Source: Trichomonas vaginalis G3 (lineage: Eukaryota > Parabasalia > Trichomonadida > Trichomonadidae). From it: a DNA stretch of 64,000 bases. The stretch lies in assembly GCF_026262505.1 (NCBI RefSeq), contig NC_067203.1, forward strand, positions 1,302,001-1,366,000, in the 5' to 3' direction. Shown piece by piece: positions 48,482 through 58,565 of the stretch. Within the stretch, counting starts at the first letter, position 1, and the number at the start of each line of letters is the position of its first letter. The notes beneath the pieces are model-generated. The model was not told where the DNA came from. It was given only the letters and a program-made list of their open reading frames with translations, and made no database searches. The position numbers were made by a program, and so were the translations under genes.

Positions 48482-48793
48482 TTAACTGGAGCTCATACAT
48501 TCTGTTTCTCCTCTGGTAGAAAACATATTCTGGTCAACTCCTGTGTTCGCGTCATCTGCATAAAGTTGTTTATATCCCACTTCAGGGTTTGTATAAAACT
48601 CTTTCCATCTCATATTTGCATACCATGGTGGCAAACCTAACGCAGCGTCATTTGACATGGCAGTTTGCATTTGTACATCTGTTGGCACTTGACCATAGTT
48701 TGCCATTGCAGTTTGTATTCTAACTTCATTTGGAATATTCTCTGGGTTTGGTTGTCCAGGTTGCTGTGCATTCGCTAAGTTCTGTGCGTCCAT
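48482..48793 (-). CDS. Unknown Gln/Asn-rich element protein of 103 residues
   Basis: Starts MDAQNLANAQQPGQPNPENI, contains two repeats of the type RIQTAMANYGQVPTDVQMQT, and ends with a Tyr/Asp-rich region (FYTNPEVGYKQLYADDANTG). Leader TTTTTATCTAATATTAA. Not recognised. Confidence 0.45.
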   Translation of the reverse strand: MDAQNLANAQQPGQPNPENIPNEVRIQTAMANYGQVPTDVQMQTAMSNDAALGLPPWYANMRWKEFYTNPEVGYKQLYADDANTGVDQNMFSTRGETECMSSS

Positions 48794-48816
48794 TTAATAT
48801 TAGATAAAAATATCTC

Positions 48817-48948
48817 TTACGAGTACATATGCTGAACATTTGCAGGCATTGGTTCATCTTCATATTCTCTGTACTTTTCTGCCACGTCAAATAAATAAAT
48901 GACACAATGGAAAAAACCTAAAACAAGTAGTCCTATTTCAAACCACAT
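48817..48948 (-). CDS. 43-residue single-span membrane peptide
   Basis: From CAT 48946-48948 to TTA 48817-48819: MWFEIGLLVLGFFHCVIYLF is one membrane helix, followed by a charged tail (DVAEKYREYEDEPM). Start and stop are clean. It could be a virion membrane or holin-like peptide; function unknown. The size makes chance possible. Confidence 0.45.
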   Translation of the reverse strand: MWFEIGLLVLGFFHCVIYLFDVAEKYREYEDEPMPANVQHMYS

Positions 48949-48959
48949 TTACTTACTAA

Positions 48960-49440
48960 TAAAATTTCTTTATTGTTACACTTTCTCCAGTTTATAGGAC
49001 CTCTCTCATATTCTATTTTGTCATATATAAAACTCATAGTCATGTATGTCCTCTAACCATCTCATAACGGTTTTCCAAACCACTTTTATCGGATGTAAAG
49101 TAAAAGCATGGATGGTTATGTATAACGTCTAAAGTTTCTAAAGAGTCTCTCAAAGTCCAGTCTACTTGGTATGAAAATCCCATGTGTTATAGAACGGCGG
49201 GTCCACTATAAAGAAAACATTTTCCTTGTCTTTATATTTTTCATACAACTCTGTCCAATGACATCTCACAAACTCTATACCCTCAATATATTTTTCTATG
49301 TCCTCTTTGAAAACATTTGTATAGTTAAGATATAAAACTTTTGACATAAGTGTTTCAATGTCATGAACTCTTATAGCACCACTATATAATAGTCTAGCAG
49401 ATATACTATCCCAGTCTATATAAGTTAGTATACATATCAT
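48960..49440 (-). pseudogene. DNA adenine methyltransferase (D12/Dam class) locus, broken
   Basis: Contains a DPPF catalytic motif (VFFIVDPPFYNTWDF) with the upstream region WDSISARLLYSGAIRVHDIE and IEFVRCHWTELYEKYKD, as in D12-class N6-adenine methyltransferases. The N-terminal AdoMet-binding part is not seen. N6-adenine methylation is established in Trichomonas, so a mobile source of such enzymes is of interest. Broken. Confidence 0.65.
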
Positions 49441-49471
49441 GTGTACTGAGGCACTGCGCGCCTCCGTACAC
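49441..49471. repeat. Two-tier hairpin
   Basis: GTGTAC (49441-49446) pairs with GTACAC (49466-49471), and inside it AGGC (49449-49452) pairs with GCCT (49460-49463) around ACTGCGC. Similar in plan to the hairpin at the left end (25455-25487). Confidence 0.65.
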
Positions 49472-49627
49472 CACTTAGCGGTTTTGACACTTTACGAAAC
49501 CGTTAACGTATATTTTACAACACAAACGACAACACTAACTTAACATTAAATATTTACAAAGCCGCCAACCACTTCACCTCACTAACGTTTTCACAAACGA
49601 CTTCACTAATGTAAAAAATAAACGTTC

Positions 49628-49909
49628 TCACTTACAAAAGTATTGCAACTCCTCCCATTGCTGTGCTTCATATAACAGCTCATAATCTTCTGACTCACTT
49701 TCTTCTTCATATAGGTCAAAATCACTGTCATAGTTTATACCTGTAAGTTTTGACAAAGCTAATGAAACACGCTTACCGTTTGTATCGTATGCTTGTATAA
49801 ACTTTCCATTCTTCATTCCTTCATAAACGCTCAAAAACTTTACCCTTTCTCCCTCGTATCTGATAGAATGTATTTTCACGAGGAACGAAGAACAAATTCT
49901 TGAACTCAT
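49628..49909 (-). CDS. Unknown element protein of 93 residues
   Basis: MSSRICSSFLVKIHSIRYEG..., a small beta-rich start (VKFLSVYEGMKNGKFIQAYD) and an acidic Tyr/Glu end (EEESESEDYELLYEAQQWEE). The style (short basic beta domain plus acidic tail) is seen in small virus regulators. Not recognised. Confidence 0.45.
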   Translation of the reverse strand: MSSRICSSFLVKIHSIRYEGERVKFLSVYEGMKNGKFIQAYDTNGKRVSLALSKLTGINYDSDFDLYEEESESEDYELLYEAQQWEELQYFCK

Positions 49910-50054
49910 GACCGTTTGTAGTTTGTTATCTCAATAGTTTTTGTCATTTATATAAAAATAAAATAAAAAATAAAATAAAAAATAAACTTAAAATTAATGA
50001 TATCACACTCCACACGTATGAAAACATAGCACAAAAAATAAATTTAGGTGAAGT

Positions 50055-50069
50055 GGTGAGAATCTCACC
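50055..50069. promoter_or_regulatory. Palindrome, GGTGAGAATCTCACC type
   Basis: Member of the dyad family at 37099, 38596 and 62161. It lies in the spacer beside the broken locus 50104-50340. Confidence 0.65.
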
Positions 50070-50103
50070 TCATTTTACCTCTTTTCTACCCTGTTGAATC
50101 ATT

Positions 50104-50340
50104 GCTTTATAACTCTCTTCCTTTCTCCAACTCTTCTAACTTCTTCCTAAGTTCAGCAATGTTGTCCTCATGAAGTTTAATCTTTCTCAAATTCCTTCTT
50201 TATCTAATGGTTGCTTTATCTTTCTAAACTGAACTCTACATCCTTCATAGTATGAATGTAAAAACCTTCTGGAATAGTTCCTGATTTAATGTATTCTACC
50301 AAAACTTTTGTTTCATTGCTTCAGTGACTTTAGTCGTCAT
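50104..50340 (-). pseudogene. Short unknown locus, broken
   Basis: Starts with MTTKVTEAMKQK and contains a charged helical region. It is beside the palindrome at 50055, as KilA-N/BRO-type genes are elsewhere, and may be a remnant of one; not shown by sequence. Confidence 0.3.
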
Positions 50341-50386
50341 TTCAATCAAATAAAATTTTAATATTAAATAAAAATAACGTTATTTT

Positions 50387-50826
50387 TCAGTAAGGAAACG
50401 CAGGAGTTTTACGATTTATTTGAGGAGTAGGTTCTGGTTTAAATGTTGGAGTCGGTTTAGGAGTTGACTTTGAACAGGAGTTTGTACTTCCATAGGTTCA
50501 GGAGTCATTGAAGGTTTTGCTTGTGAAGGTGTTGGAGTTTGTTTAACTTCAGCTACTTCAGTATTATTTACAACATTTGCTTTATTTCTTTTTCAACATC
50601 ATAACTGCTCCTGCTGTAGCTAGCAAACCTAGTGGGAGACCATATTTATATAAGGACTTGACCAAATGCTATTTTTGACAGGAGCTGGTGGAACACCTAA
50701 CCTTGGTGAGACTGCTCTTTGCCATTGTGCAGCTCGTAAGAAATATTCAATAGGTGCTCCATAATCGTTTGGTAAAGTTTGTTTCATAGATGGTGAAGGT
50801 TCACGAGAGCTTGATGAAGAACTCAT
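50387..50826 (-). pseudogene. Ser/Pro-rich element protein locus, broken
   Basis: Starts MSSSSSSREPSPSMKQTLPN and ends in Pro/Thr-rich repeats (PKPTPTFKPEPTPQ). Upstream neighbour of the broken capsid. Probably a structural or membrane-linked protein. Broken. Confidence 0.45.
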
Positions 50827-50856
50827 TTATAAGCTTTAAAAATAAACGTTCATCCT

Positions 50857-52429
50857 TTATTCCTCACTGTCGTCCGTAGCTAAGTTATAGTCATCTAATC
50901 TTATTATTGGGATTCCATTAGCACGCACCTGAATGGCAAAGCAACAATCCCTCATAAATCCAATAAGTGGCTTTGGTACATTTTCAGTTGCTAGTTCAAT
51001 AGGTCCTTTAACAGACAATTTGTATGTTATTGGAGCAGTAGATGTTTGACCTTGCTGGAAGCAAAAGTCCACTTCTGTTGGAAAACCACATAAGAAATGT
51101 GTGTTGTCATAGCTATCCCATTTATGTTCCACACTACCATCATCCACCAATGACCTCATAACATCTTCATTAAATCCTATCATATCATTGTTTGTATTGC
51201 AGCGTTCGCAACCATTTCATAAAATACAGGTCCATATGATTTTTCAGGTTCTGCAGGCATATTTCCATAAGCTCCCATGGAAAGCTGAAGATATTTAAAC
51301 TTAGGGTTCTCAAAATTAACATAATAGTTGTCTTTCTTTCTAAATAGTGCCCAAATACTTTTAACATTAATAGGCGTATAAGCTGCTGTAAATGTTGCAC
51401 TTGAACTATCTGTATTCTTTGAGAATGAACCGTCCATAGGAATCCAATCCATAACTTTAACAGGAAAACATAAAGCCTCGTTTGTATAATGTTCTACAAG
51501 TTCTGTATAAATGTTAGGGTCTAAAGAGAATGACTTTGGATGAATGAAACATTCATTAAAATCCATCTTTGTTCGAAATAGTTGCTGGGTTACAGTTGTA
51601 ATAGTAACTGTTCCACTAGCTTCTACTGCCTTCGTTATCATAGTGAATGGTTCATTCCATGGAACAAATTTATTTGTCGGTGGATTTGAATCTGAAGCAA
51701 ATGCAACTTTAAGAGTTGGATTGAAAGCAATGATATCATTTTACAGATATAGATGTGCATTGTAAGGCGTCGCTACTGAACTTTACTTTAAGCTGAATGT
51801 TTCCTGCAAAAGCTGGAATAAATCGAATAGCTTCTAATGGAAGGAATCTTCTAACAGGAATTCTTAAACGAAGCTTAAAATCAAATGATTTTCCTGCTGT
51901 AATTGGACCACTAACAATTTGTCCTGTTCTGCATGTTCCCGAATGACTCCATACATCTTCATGTCGAGTCTTTGAGAAAACATCTACTTTCTTTATTTGT
52001 TCGGTAGTTTGTGAGTTTGAAGTTATATATGCTTCTTCTCTTGCGTTGTCTTGAGAATATACGATACGACCATTTGCAAGGATTTGATATCCAGCAACTG
52101 CATAGAAAGCGTCATCGAAACCAATCCAAAATCCTGGTGGGTTTGTTTTATTGGAACCTGAACCAATTTCTTTATCTACAATAAATTGACCTTCCATTTT
52201 ATACGTAATGAATGTATTGTAAAGGTCCAACATATTTTCACCAGGAGGTGAGATTGAATGTTACCCATGTGTTATCTTTAGCAGTTCCAGGTTGTGATGG
52301 AATCTTTGCGTCAGAATATTTTCTATTAGTGTCACCAATTTGAACTGCATTGTCTATGATATCGAAATATGAGCGAATCTGATGAATATGCTCTGCTGGA
52401 GTAAATTCGTTTAACTGTTCGTTCTGCAT
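50857..52429 (-). pseudogene. Major capsid protein, second copy, broken
   Basis: Read from 52429: MQNEQLNEFTPAEHIHQIRS, a domain with GQFIVDKEIGSGSNKTNPPG, the shared segment KLRLRIPVRRFLPLEAIRFI, then ALCFPVKVMDWIPMDGSFS, VKSIWALFRKKDNYY and the end (FPTEVDFCFQQGQ). It aligns in order with the whole capsid at 29561-31171, but is clearly diverged, so it belongs to another lineage. Broken, about three breaks. Leader TTTTTATCCGAAGTAAATAC. Confidence 0.75.
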
Positions 52430-52449
52430 GTATTTACTTCGGATAAAAA

Positions 52450-52889
52450 TATCTATTTACTTCATTATTCTCACTCTTCTTCTTGGCATTCGTGGTGGAA
52501 GTTGTTTCTTGACATTTTCAATGAACTGTACATTCTCTTTTGTCTCAACTTCTTTCACTGGGGGTCAGGGTTCTTTGACTCGGTTTGTTTTTCAATGAAA
52601 TTCACGAACTTTGCAATAAGCTCTTGGTTCGTTATTGAAAGTACATCTGGCTTCTTTTCTTCTGGTTCTATTTGGTGGCTCAGTTTGAACAGAAGGTTTT
52701 ATATGGGCTTCGTGGACTTCACCCTTGCCATACCTTAATGTTGTCGCTTTCTGCATTCGCTAATGGAACCTTTCTTTTTCTTACGTATATTTTACCATCT
52801 TTACTCTGACTTACGTAATAGAAAGGATGTTGTATTCCTCTTGCGTCATTTAATATAATAGACTCTCGCTCTGATTTTGACAAGCTCAT
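52450..52889 (-). pseudogene. Unknown small basic protein locus, broken
   Basis: Starts at CAT 52887-52889 with MSLSKSERESIILNDARGIQ and has a beta hairpin-like part (HPFYYVSQSKDGKIYVRKRK). The later part is Pro/Glu/Lys-rich. Broken; family not recognised. Confidence 0.4.
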
Positions 52890-52934
52890 TTTACATCAGT
52901 TAAAGTTTTAATTTTGTTTTTTATCTGCAGTCAA

Positions 52935-53206
52935 ATGACTCAGACAAGCCTACGGACAAGACCCAAGGGGTCATAGATGTTGAAGCATTGAAGAAAGAAA
53001 TTCGCGAGCAAATTTTATCCGAACTGAAGGAACAAAAACAAGAACAAAAGCCAGAGAGACCAAAGAGAAAACTTAGTGAAAAACAACTTGCTGCATTAGC
53101 TGCTGGAAGACAAAAGAACCCACGTTTGCTGGCAAAGAAAGCTAGAGAAGAAGCAAAAGCAAAGGAAGAACAAAAAGCTAAAGAAGCTGAAGCAAAGAAA
53201 GAGTAA
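52935..53206 (+). other. Lys/Glu/Ala-rich short reading frame, status unclear
   Basis: An open stretch coding for a charged helix (EIREQILSELKEQKQEQKP) and an Ala/Lys/Glu-rich end, with KRKLSEKQLAALAAGRQKNP between, a motif common in phage and virus accessory proteins. No clear ATG in this frame. Directly followed by the gene at 53231. Confidence 0.4.
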
Positions 53207-53230
53207 ATGGTTTATTTTTATCGGAACTAA

Positions 53231-54088
53231 ATGTATAGACAAATACCTTTATCTGTTGCGTTCAGTAGTGAAAACTCTGACGTCAAAATAAAGGGGAACA
53301 GAGTAACGTTTAAGTTTCCAACAGACTGGATTGTGAACATAAATGAAGAGAAGTACATTGGCATAACATCTATGTATATAACACGTGCATTTAGGAAAGT
53401 TGACTTTATACTTCAAGTCGAGATAGAAAATGACGAACAGTCTTTAAGCGCCCAAAACATTCACATATACAAATACTTTAAAGATGATACAACATTGCAA
53501 CAATGTATGATTTCATTTAATGAGATGTTCGAGAAAAAGTTCAACATTGAAGTACAAACTTTACAGCCTTTACGTGAGTTTCTTGCACAACTGAAAGAAG
53601 AAGGTAGTCAGCCACAACTTATAGACTTTCATTATGAATTTAATGAAAATGAAGATGGAACACATGACTGTCAGTTTGTTGTATTCTCACCATTCAATGA
53701 AGTAGCTAAAGAGAAAGAAAATCCATTACGTATAAGATTTCAAATCTCTGAACCAAGTGATGATTTCAAGAATGTTTTCAATTATGATGCAATGCTTCCG
53801 AGGAAAAATGAATTTTCAAAGATTGTAACACCTGGCATTTGGGATAGAAAGCAAGCTATATTATATTCAAACTTAAGTAAGGGAGTTGAAAATGAGTTCA
53901 TTGGTCATACAAGAACTACACCACTTCCTAACCCTAAATACTATAAATTAACTGGCTTCAATCGTGAGTTTTGGATAGACATGTTCTCCACTCATGACCA
54001 TAACTGCCCAGTGTTCTTACCTCCAGACCATAAGGACTGTCTCTACATTGAAGCACAACTCTTAAACTCTACCATCGCAGTATTGTAA
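53231..54088 (+). CDS. Possible minor capsid or virion protein (looks whole)
   Basis: 285 residues, preceded by TTTTTATCGGAACTAA. The N-terminal part is beta-rich (IKGNRVTFKFPTDWIVNINE, then YIGITSMYITRAF), the middle helical and acidic, and the end hydrophobic (CLYIEAQLLNSTIAVL). The size and order relative to the capsid resemble Polinton minor capsid genes. Position beside the polymerase (convergent across the 12-bp repeats) is clear; function is inference. Confidence 0.5.
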   Translation: MYRQIPLSVAFSSENSDVKIKGNRVTFKFPTDWIVNINEEKYIGITSMYITRAFRKVDFILQVEIENDEQSLSAQNIHIYKYFKDDTTLQQCMISFNEMFEKKFNIEVQTLQPLREFLAQLKEEGSQPQLIDFHYEFNENEDGTHDCQFVVFSPFNEVAKEKENPLRIRFQISEPSDDFKNVFNYDAMLPRKNEFSKIVTPGIWDRKQAILYSNLSKGVENEFIGHTRTTPLPNPKYYKLTGFNREFWIDMFSTHDHNCPVFLPPDHKDCLYIEAQLLNSTIAVL

Positions 54089-54116
54089 AATCTACGCTAG
54101 TTTTATTTTTATCACG

Positions 54117-54224
54117 AATGACCTCATTGCTGACAAAAATAAATGACCTCATTGCTGACCTCATTCATGACCTCATTCATGACCTCATTCATGACCTCAT
54201 TGCTGACAAAAATAAATGACCTCA
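54117..54224 (+). repeat. Tandem repeats of ATGACCTCATTC / GCTG type
   Basis: About eight units of (A/C)TGACCTCATT(C/G)... with spacing 12 bp and two 31-bp variants carrying CAAAAATAA. It lies between convergent genes 53231 (+) and 54222 (-) and reaches the last codons of the latter. Confidence 0.8.
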
Positions 54225-57200
54225 GAACTTCAACTTACGAATAAAGCTTGTTTTAGTCGTTATTGAGAAGTTAAACTTCTCTTCAAAGCAAGGTTGACAT
54301 GACTTACATAAGTCAAATCCAATCTCTTGACCGTCATAATGTGCTTTATAAAGTTTCATGACACTGAACTCAGAGTCTTTGTCAAATTTTCCTTGCGGAA
54401 CCATTAAACCTTTATCTTCATTGTAATAGCATTGTATAGCTTCAGGAAACATTTCATTAGCGGTTAAAGCAATAACATCTTGCTTCACGCCTTTCATTCT
54501 GCAGTGAAATGCAACTTCATTTAAATCGTTAGTGAGTAAGTCTATGTAGGTCTTCTTTCCACAAAATATTGACTTGTATGCTAAACTTTGTTTTCCAGGT
54601 GTTATTTCTGCGAAGTCACTATGAAACTGACCAAGGTTTTTACCAATGAGAACTCTTCCATAACGTTTCTCAAACTCTTCAGCTAAACGAGGGATATCTT
54701 CATTGTAGAGATGCATACTGTCGGTGTCGCTATAAAAGATGTCCATTCCTAAGTCCTCTGCAGTACAGAATACTTCACACATTATTCTCTTCGACATAGA
54801 TAGAATGTTAACACCAAGTGGACAGAAGTTAAAGTGTCTGCAAATGCTTTTCGTTAGCTTGAAAATAGTTTTATCTGAACCATCCAAACCTTCGAACTTC
54901 ACTATATGGTTGTAGTTTCTGATGGCATATCTTATAGCATCTTTGTCATTTACTATGGTTATTTTTGACTCAATAGGAGATAGAATAGTTTTGTCATAAA
55001 TACTATTCAGAATGAGCTTTATATTTTCTTGCAAAGGATTTCCTTCTTTCTTATACTTTAACCTTAACTCAAACAACTTCTTTACTTCATCTCTTATTCT
55101 AATATCTCTGTTTCCATCGTAATAGTATCCTTGCAACACTTCACATTTGACACCTTGATATTTTATGAGGTCTTGTAATGTTATATGGTCAACATACATT
55201 AAACAGCAAGTGTTTGAACTTCTGGGAACGTTAAGTTCTGGATTTAGTTCAGGGTCACAAACTATTAAAGGAAAGTGTCTATGTATTCCAATCTCTGTTA
55301 TCTTAATGAGAACAAAGAAGCCAGACATAAACTTTTCACCAATGGGTTCCTTTTGGTCGTCATCGAATAAATGTCTCATGAGATACTCTGTGCTTAACAT
55401 TTCTTCCTTCAATACTTTCGGTATACCTTCTAAAGTATAGAGTCTTGCAATTGCTGAAGGGTATAATGAAACAGCGTCGAAGTCAGCAATGAGTTTCTTT
55501 TTGCTCTTTTGTTTAATGTTATCTGACAACATACATCTTCCACCTTGAATGCATCTCGAAATAAATTCTCTTGGTTTATTTGAGAGGTCATATAAATTTC
55601 CATTCGGGAAGTACACTCTGTTCTCAAATAATTTGTTAGCAATTGAACAAATACTAACGTAGTCATAAACGTTTAAATCAAATTCTTTCAATAAGTCATT
55701 GCGGAACTTAACAAAACCTTCTCTTAAAATTCTTACATCTTGTTTGCAGTAAAACGTGCTATATTTTTCTAAGTCGAAGTGGTTCTCATCTATTCTGCAA
55801 CCTTTGATGGAATCTATGTTCTTCATGAATGTATCTGCATCTTTTACAAACTTACATGCTTCAGAAATGACACCAGTTCTGTTGTCATTTGCTAACAAAA
55901 CACTGCTGTAGTAGTTATATGGAAATACTTCTTTCGGTCCTGTTTGTAAGTTAAACATAGCAGGAAATAGTTTAAGCTTCTTATTTATAACACTGTAAGA
56001 GTCTTTTATAATAATTGCCCTTCCTTTATATAAGCCAGTTATTTGCATTGTTCGTGAACCTTTAATGATGGGAGTTCCTTTCACTTCTGTCATGTGTCTT
56101 AAGATGAAGTTTATATCATAACTGAGGTTATGGAAATATATTAAACTCTTGTCAGGAAGTCGCTCCAAAAATTCTGTTGCACAGTTCTGACCCCAAATGC
56201 TTTCACTCACTGAACCATCTTCACTGTCATAACATATGTTAAAAGCTTTATGAAAGCCATCAGTACTGCACTCAAAGTCAGCAAAGAAAACGTGCTCAGG
56301 AATGAACTTGCACTTATTTTTATTTACTTCTTTTGACTCGGCTTTCTTCTTCAGTTGTACACAATACTTTGGAGCATATGTCAAATCTTTAAATGGTGCA
56401 AGGTTCTGTTTATATAAGTCAGTAGTATATGTGAAAAGTTCTCCATAAGAAATAGGTTCGAAATATTTGCACTCCCACAATGTTTTCATAACATCCCATA
56501 GCGGTGTAGTTCTATCCATGCGAACTACATATTTATCTTCTCTCTTTGTATAAATCTTCATCTGTTTCTCAATGTTCATTCCACCACACTCCTTCAAGAT
56601 TTCTATATAGTTGTGAATGAAATATGTTGTCATTGGAAGTCTTTCATTTAGCATGTAGTGGTCTTCAACAAGAAGTAAGTCAATAGTTCGAACAGTTTCA
56701 CATTCTTTTGGTATATATCTCTTTATTTCATTATGTCTTGAGTCATTGAAATAACCAATGGTAACATTAAATGCTATACCTGTTGAATCGGAAATTTCTT
56801 GTACTTTACTTTGAGGAAAGTCTCTAACACGAATGACTTCTCTCATGTGGTCAATAGTTTCTTCATCTACTCCAGCTTGAATGCAAGCATAAACGAAACA
56901 ATTGTCTTCTGTCATAAGTGTTGCAGTTCTTTTGTTCAGTTCATTGAAGATTTGGTAGCGTTCAAGATTTATAGGTAATGTGCAAAGATACTTCCATAAC
57001 TGACCGCTTCTCTTCTTATAAAACTTCTTTTCACCATTATCTTTCCAAAAGCTTTCTATAAGTGCTGGGTTTCCTGTTTGCTTAAGAGCTTCCAAAATGG
57101 CTTTCTGGTCATTTGTCAGTGTGCTTTCATCTCTATATGGTCGCTTCTGTGGCTTTCCTTTCTTAACATCTGACATCGTTAAGCCTTCATATTCTGTTAA

Positions 57201-58001
57201 ATCATACATCTTTATTTCAGTAAGATTCTTTATGTTTGTCAAGAAGAAGTCATAGTGCATTTCAACAATACCTGCAGCATTTGCTTCTATCTCTGATATA
57301 AAGTTCTCCTTCAAGAGCTGATGTAGTAATGTTCCAATATTATTGAGGTTTAACGTAGAACAGTCATACTTTCCACCAAGTTTATAACATACCATCCATC
57401 TTTGTTGGGAGTTTATTTTAATCTTCTCTAAGAGTCTCATGAAAACCTTACCGAAATGTTTGTGTAAGTAGTCTCTGTTTGGTTCATCTAAAGCTTCGAT
57501 GTTAAAGTCAATGAGTCTATTGCCTGTCTTAACATTCCTCTTCCTATTCTCTTCATCTTTCTTTAACCATCTCTCACCTTCTTTTGGTTTGTCGTCAATG
57601 GAACGAATGACATCGTTAGCTTTGCGAACTTGTTCTATAGCATTTTTAAACATCTCTCTTCTCTGTTGTTTCAGTGTGTCGTCTCTTCTTCTTGTTTCAC
57701 CAACGTTTGCATTTGTTATGTCAAACATCTCACGCCTTACTTCATGAGGTACTGAACGTCTATGATATAAGTCAATAGCAACGTCATTTAAAGGAAATGC
57801 TCTTGCATGGACTTCGTCCTCGCCGCGTTGCGGCTTTATGAACTCATGAATTCTATCGTAACTTATTGTACCATTATAGTCATTGAGGATGTCAGCGAGT
57901 GCTTTTTTGTTTGTTGCGTAATGTTTTGCAACATCTATGTTAGCTTCTGTAAGAAGTTGTTTTATTTCCGAGTGTTCTAACTTAGACAACTTCCGATACA
58001 T
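54222..58001 (-). CDS. DNA polymerase B, protein-primed type, long form (looks whole)
   Basis: 1259 residues in one frame. Exonuclease motifs: Exo I FADFECSTDG (D575), Exo II HNLSYDINF (D629), Exo III YCKQDVRIL (D755). Polymerase motifs: A DFDAVSLYPS (D842), B KLILNSIYDKT (K995), C FYSDTDSMHL (D1092, D1094). The first 560 residues are an extra region: residues 366-368 DNC in EDNCFVYACIQAG and H448 in EDHYML suggest an OTU/papain-like Cys/His module, also seen in the shorter polymerase. These features fit Polinton-type protein-primed polymerases, which replicate linear genomes with proofreading. Long, GC-neutral codon use. A GC-rich hairpin lies near its 5' end (57822-57834). Confidence 0.9.
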   Translation of the reverse strand: MYRKLSKLEHSEIKQLLTEANIDVAKHYATNKKALADILNDYNGTISYDRIHEFIKPQRGEDEVHARAFPLNDVAIDLYHRRSVPHEVRREMFDITNANVGETRRRDDTLKQQRREMFKNAIEQVRKANDVIRSIDDKPKEGERWLKKDEENRKRNVKTGNRLIDFNIEALDEPNRDYLHKHFGKVFMRLLEKIKINSQQRWMVCYKLGGKYDCSTLNLNNIGTLLHQLLKENFISEIEANAAGIVEMHYDFFLTNIKNLTEIKMYDLTEYEGLTMSDVKKGKPQKRPYRDESTLTNDQKAILEALKQTGNPALIESFWKDNGEKKFYKKRSGQLWKYLCTLPINLERYQIFNELNKRTATLMTEDNCFVYACIQAGVDEETIDHMREVIRVRDFPQSKVQEISDSTGIAFNVTIGYFNDSRHNEIKRYIPKECETVRTIDLLLVEDHYMLNERLPMTTYFIHNYIEILKECGGMNIEKQMKIYTKREDKYVVRMDRTTPLWDVMKTLWECKYFEPISYGELFTYTTDLYKQNLAPFKDLTYAPKYCVQLKKKAESKEVNKNKCKFIPEHVFFADFECSTDGFHKAFNICYDSEDGSVSESIWGQNCATEFLERLPDKSLIYFHNLSYDINFILRHMTEVKGTPIIKGSRTMQITGLYKGRAIIIKDSYSVINKKLKLFPAMFNLQTGPKEVFPYNYYSSVLLANDNRTGVISEACKFVKDADTFMKNIDSIKGCRIDENHFDLEKYSTFYCKQDVRILREGFVKFRNDLLKEFDLNVYDYVSICSIANKLFENRVYFPNGNLYDLSNKPREFISRCIQGGRCMLSDNIKQKSKKKLIADFDAVSLYPSAIARLYTLEGIPKVLKEEMLSTEYLMRHLFDDDQKEPIGEKFMSGFFVLIKITEIGIHRHFPLIVCDPELNPELNVPRSSNTCCLMYVDHITLQDLIKYQGVKCEVLQGYYYDGNRDIRIRDEVKKLFELRLKYKKEGNPLQENIKLILNSIYDKTILSPIESKITIVNDKDAIRYAIRNYNHIVKFEGLDGSDKTIFKLTKSICRHFNFCPLGVNILSMSKRIMCEVFCTAEDLGMDIFYSDTDSMHLYNEDIPRLAEEFEKRYGRVLIGKNLGQFHSDFAEITPGKQSLAYKSIFCGKKTYIDLLTNDLNEVAFHCRMKGVKQDVIALTANEMFPEAIQCYYNEDKGLMVPQGKFDKDSEFSVMKLYKAHYDGQEIGFDLCKSCQPCFEEKFNFSITTKTSFIRKLKF
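57822..57834. repeat. GC-rich hairpin, GTT loop, inside the polymerase 5' part
   Basis: GCCGC-GTT-GCGGC. Same plan as the inner hairpin at the left end (GGCGC-GTT-GCGCC, 25465-25477). Confidence 0.7.
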
Positions 58002-58091
58002 CTTTAGTAGGAAATAAAAAAATATTTTTTGAAAAAATTAGATTAGATTTTTTTAAGTTATTTTTCAAAATAATTTAATATTTTTATTTTA

Positions 58092-58565
58092 ATGAAACAC
58101 ATGCAAGATTGCAAGTTCTTTTCATACAATGCTCTCGCTACTGCCATCAAGAATGAGTTCAATAATGCTTCAAACGTTAATGTTATCTTTAACAAGAAGT
58201 TTGTGAAAGAATCTAAGTTTGGTCAGTATGTCAGACCATTAGCTATCGTCATTGACCGCAAACGTTATACTTCACAAGAGTTAGCAGTAGTTTTGAAACA
58301 AAAGAGTTTCTTCGTGAATGTCAAAGATACTCATTATACTGTTATAAAGAACTCTAATATTGACTTCTTCAGTATTGCTTTAAATCTTTCCGAACAGAAA
58401 GAATATAAGAAGGGTGAAACATCTGTGAAATATTATCCTTCATCTCTGAAGACAATAACGAACAAAGATGTTATACAGAAATTCTTACCAAAGGTTGAAG
58501 AAGCTTCTATTGACATTGACGAAGAAAGTGAAATGGTTGAAGAAATAGACCCTGAAGTTATTTAA
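58092..58565 (+). CDS. Unknown element protein of 157 residues with acidic tail
   Basis: Divergent from the polymerase across about 90 bases. Core alpha/beta (FFSYNALATAIKNEFNNA, then VRPLAIVIDRKRYTSQELAV), then a segment (TSVKYYPSSLKTITNKDVIQ) and an acidic tail (DIDEESEMVEEIDPEVI). The broken 34182 locus ends in the same way. Candidate replication-linked DNA-binding protein by position; not recognised. Confidence 0.5.
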   Translation: MKHMQDCKFFSYNALATAIKNEFNNASNVNVIFNKKFVKESKFGQYVRPLAIVIDRKRYTSQELAVVLKQKSFFVNVKDTHYTVIKNSNIDFFSIALNLSEQKEYKKGETSVKYYPSSLKTITNKDVIQKFLPKVEEASIDIDEESEMVEEIDPEVI

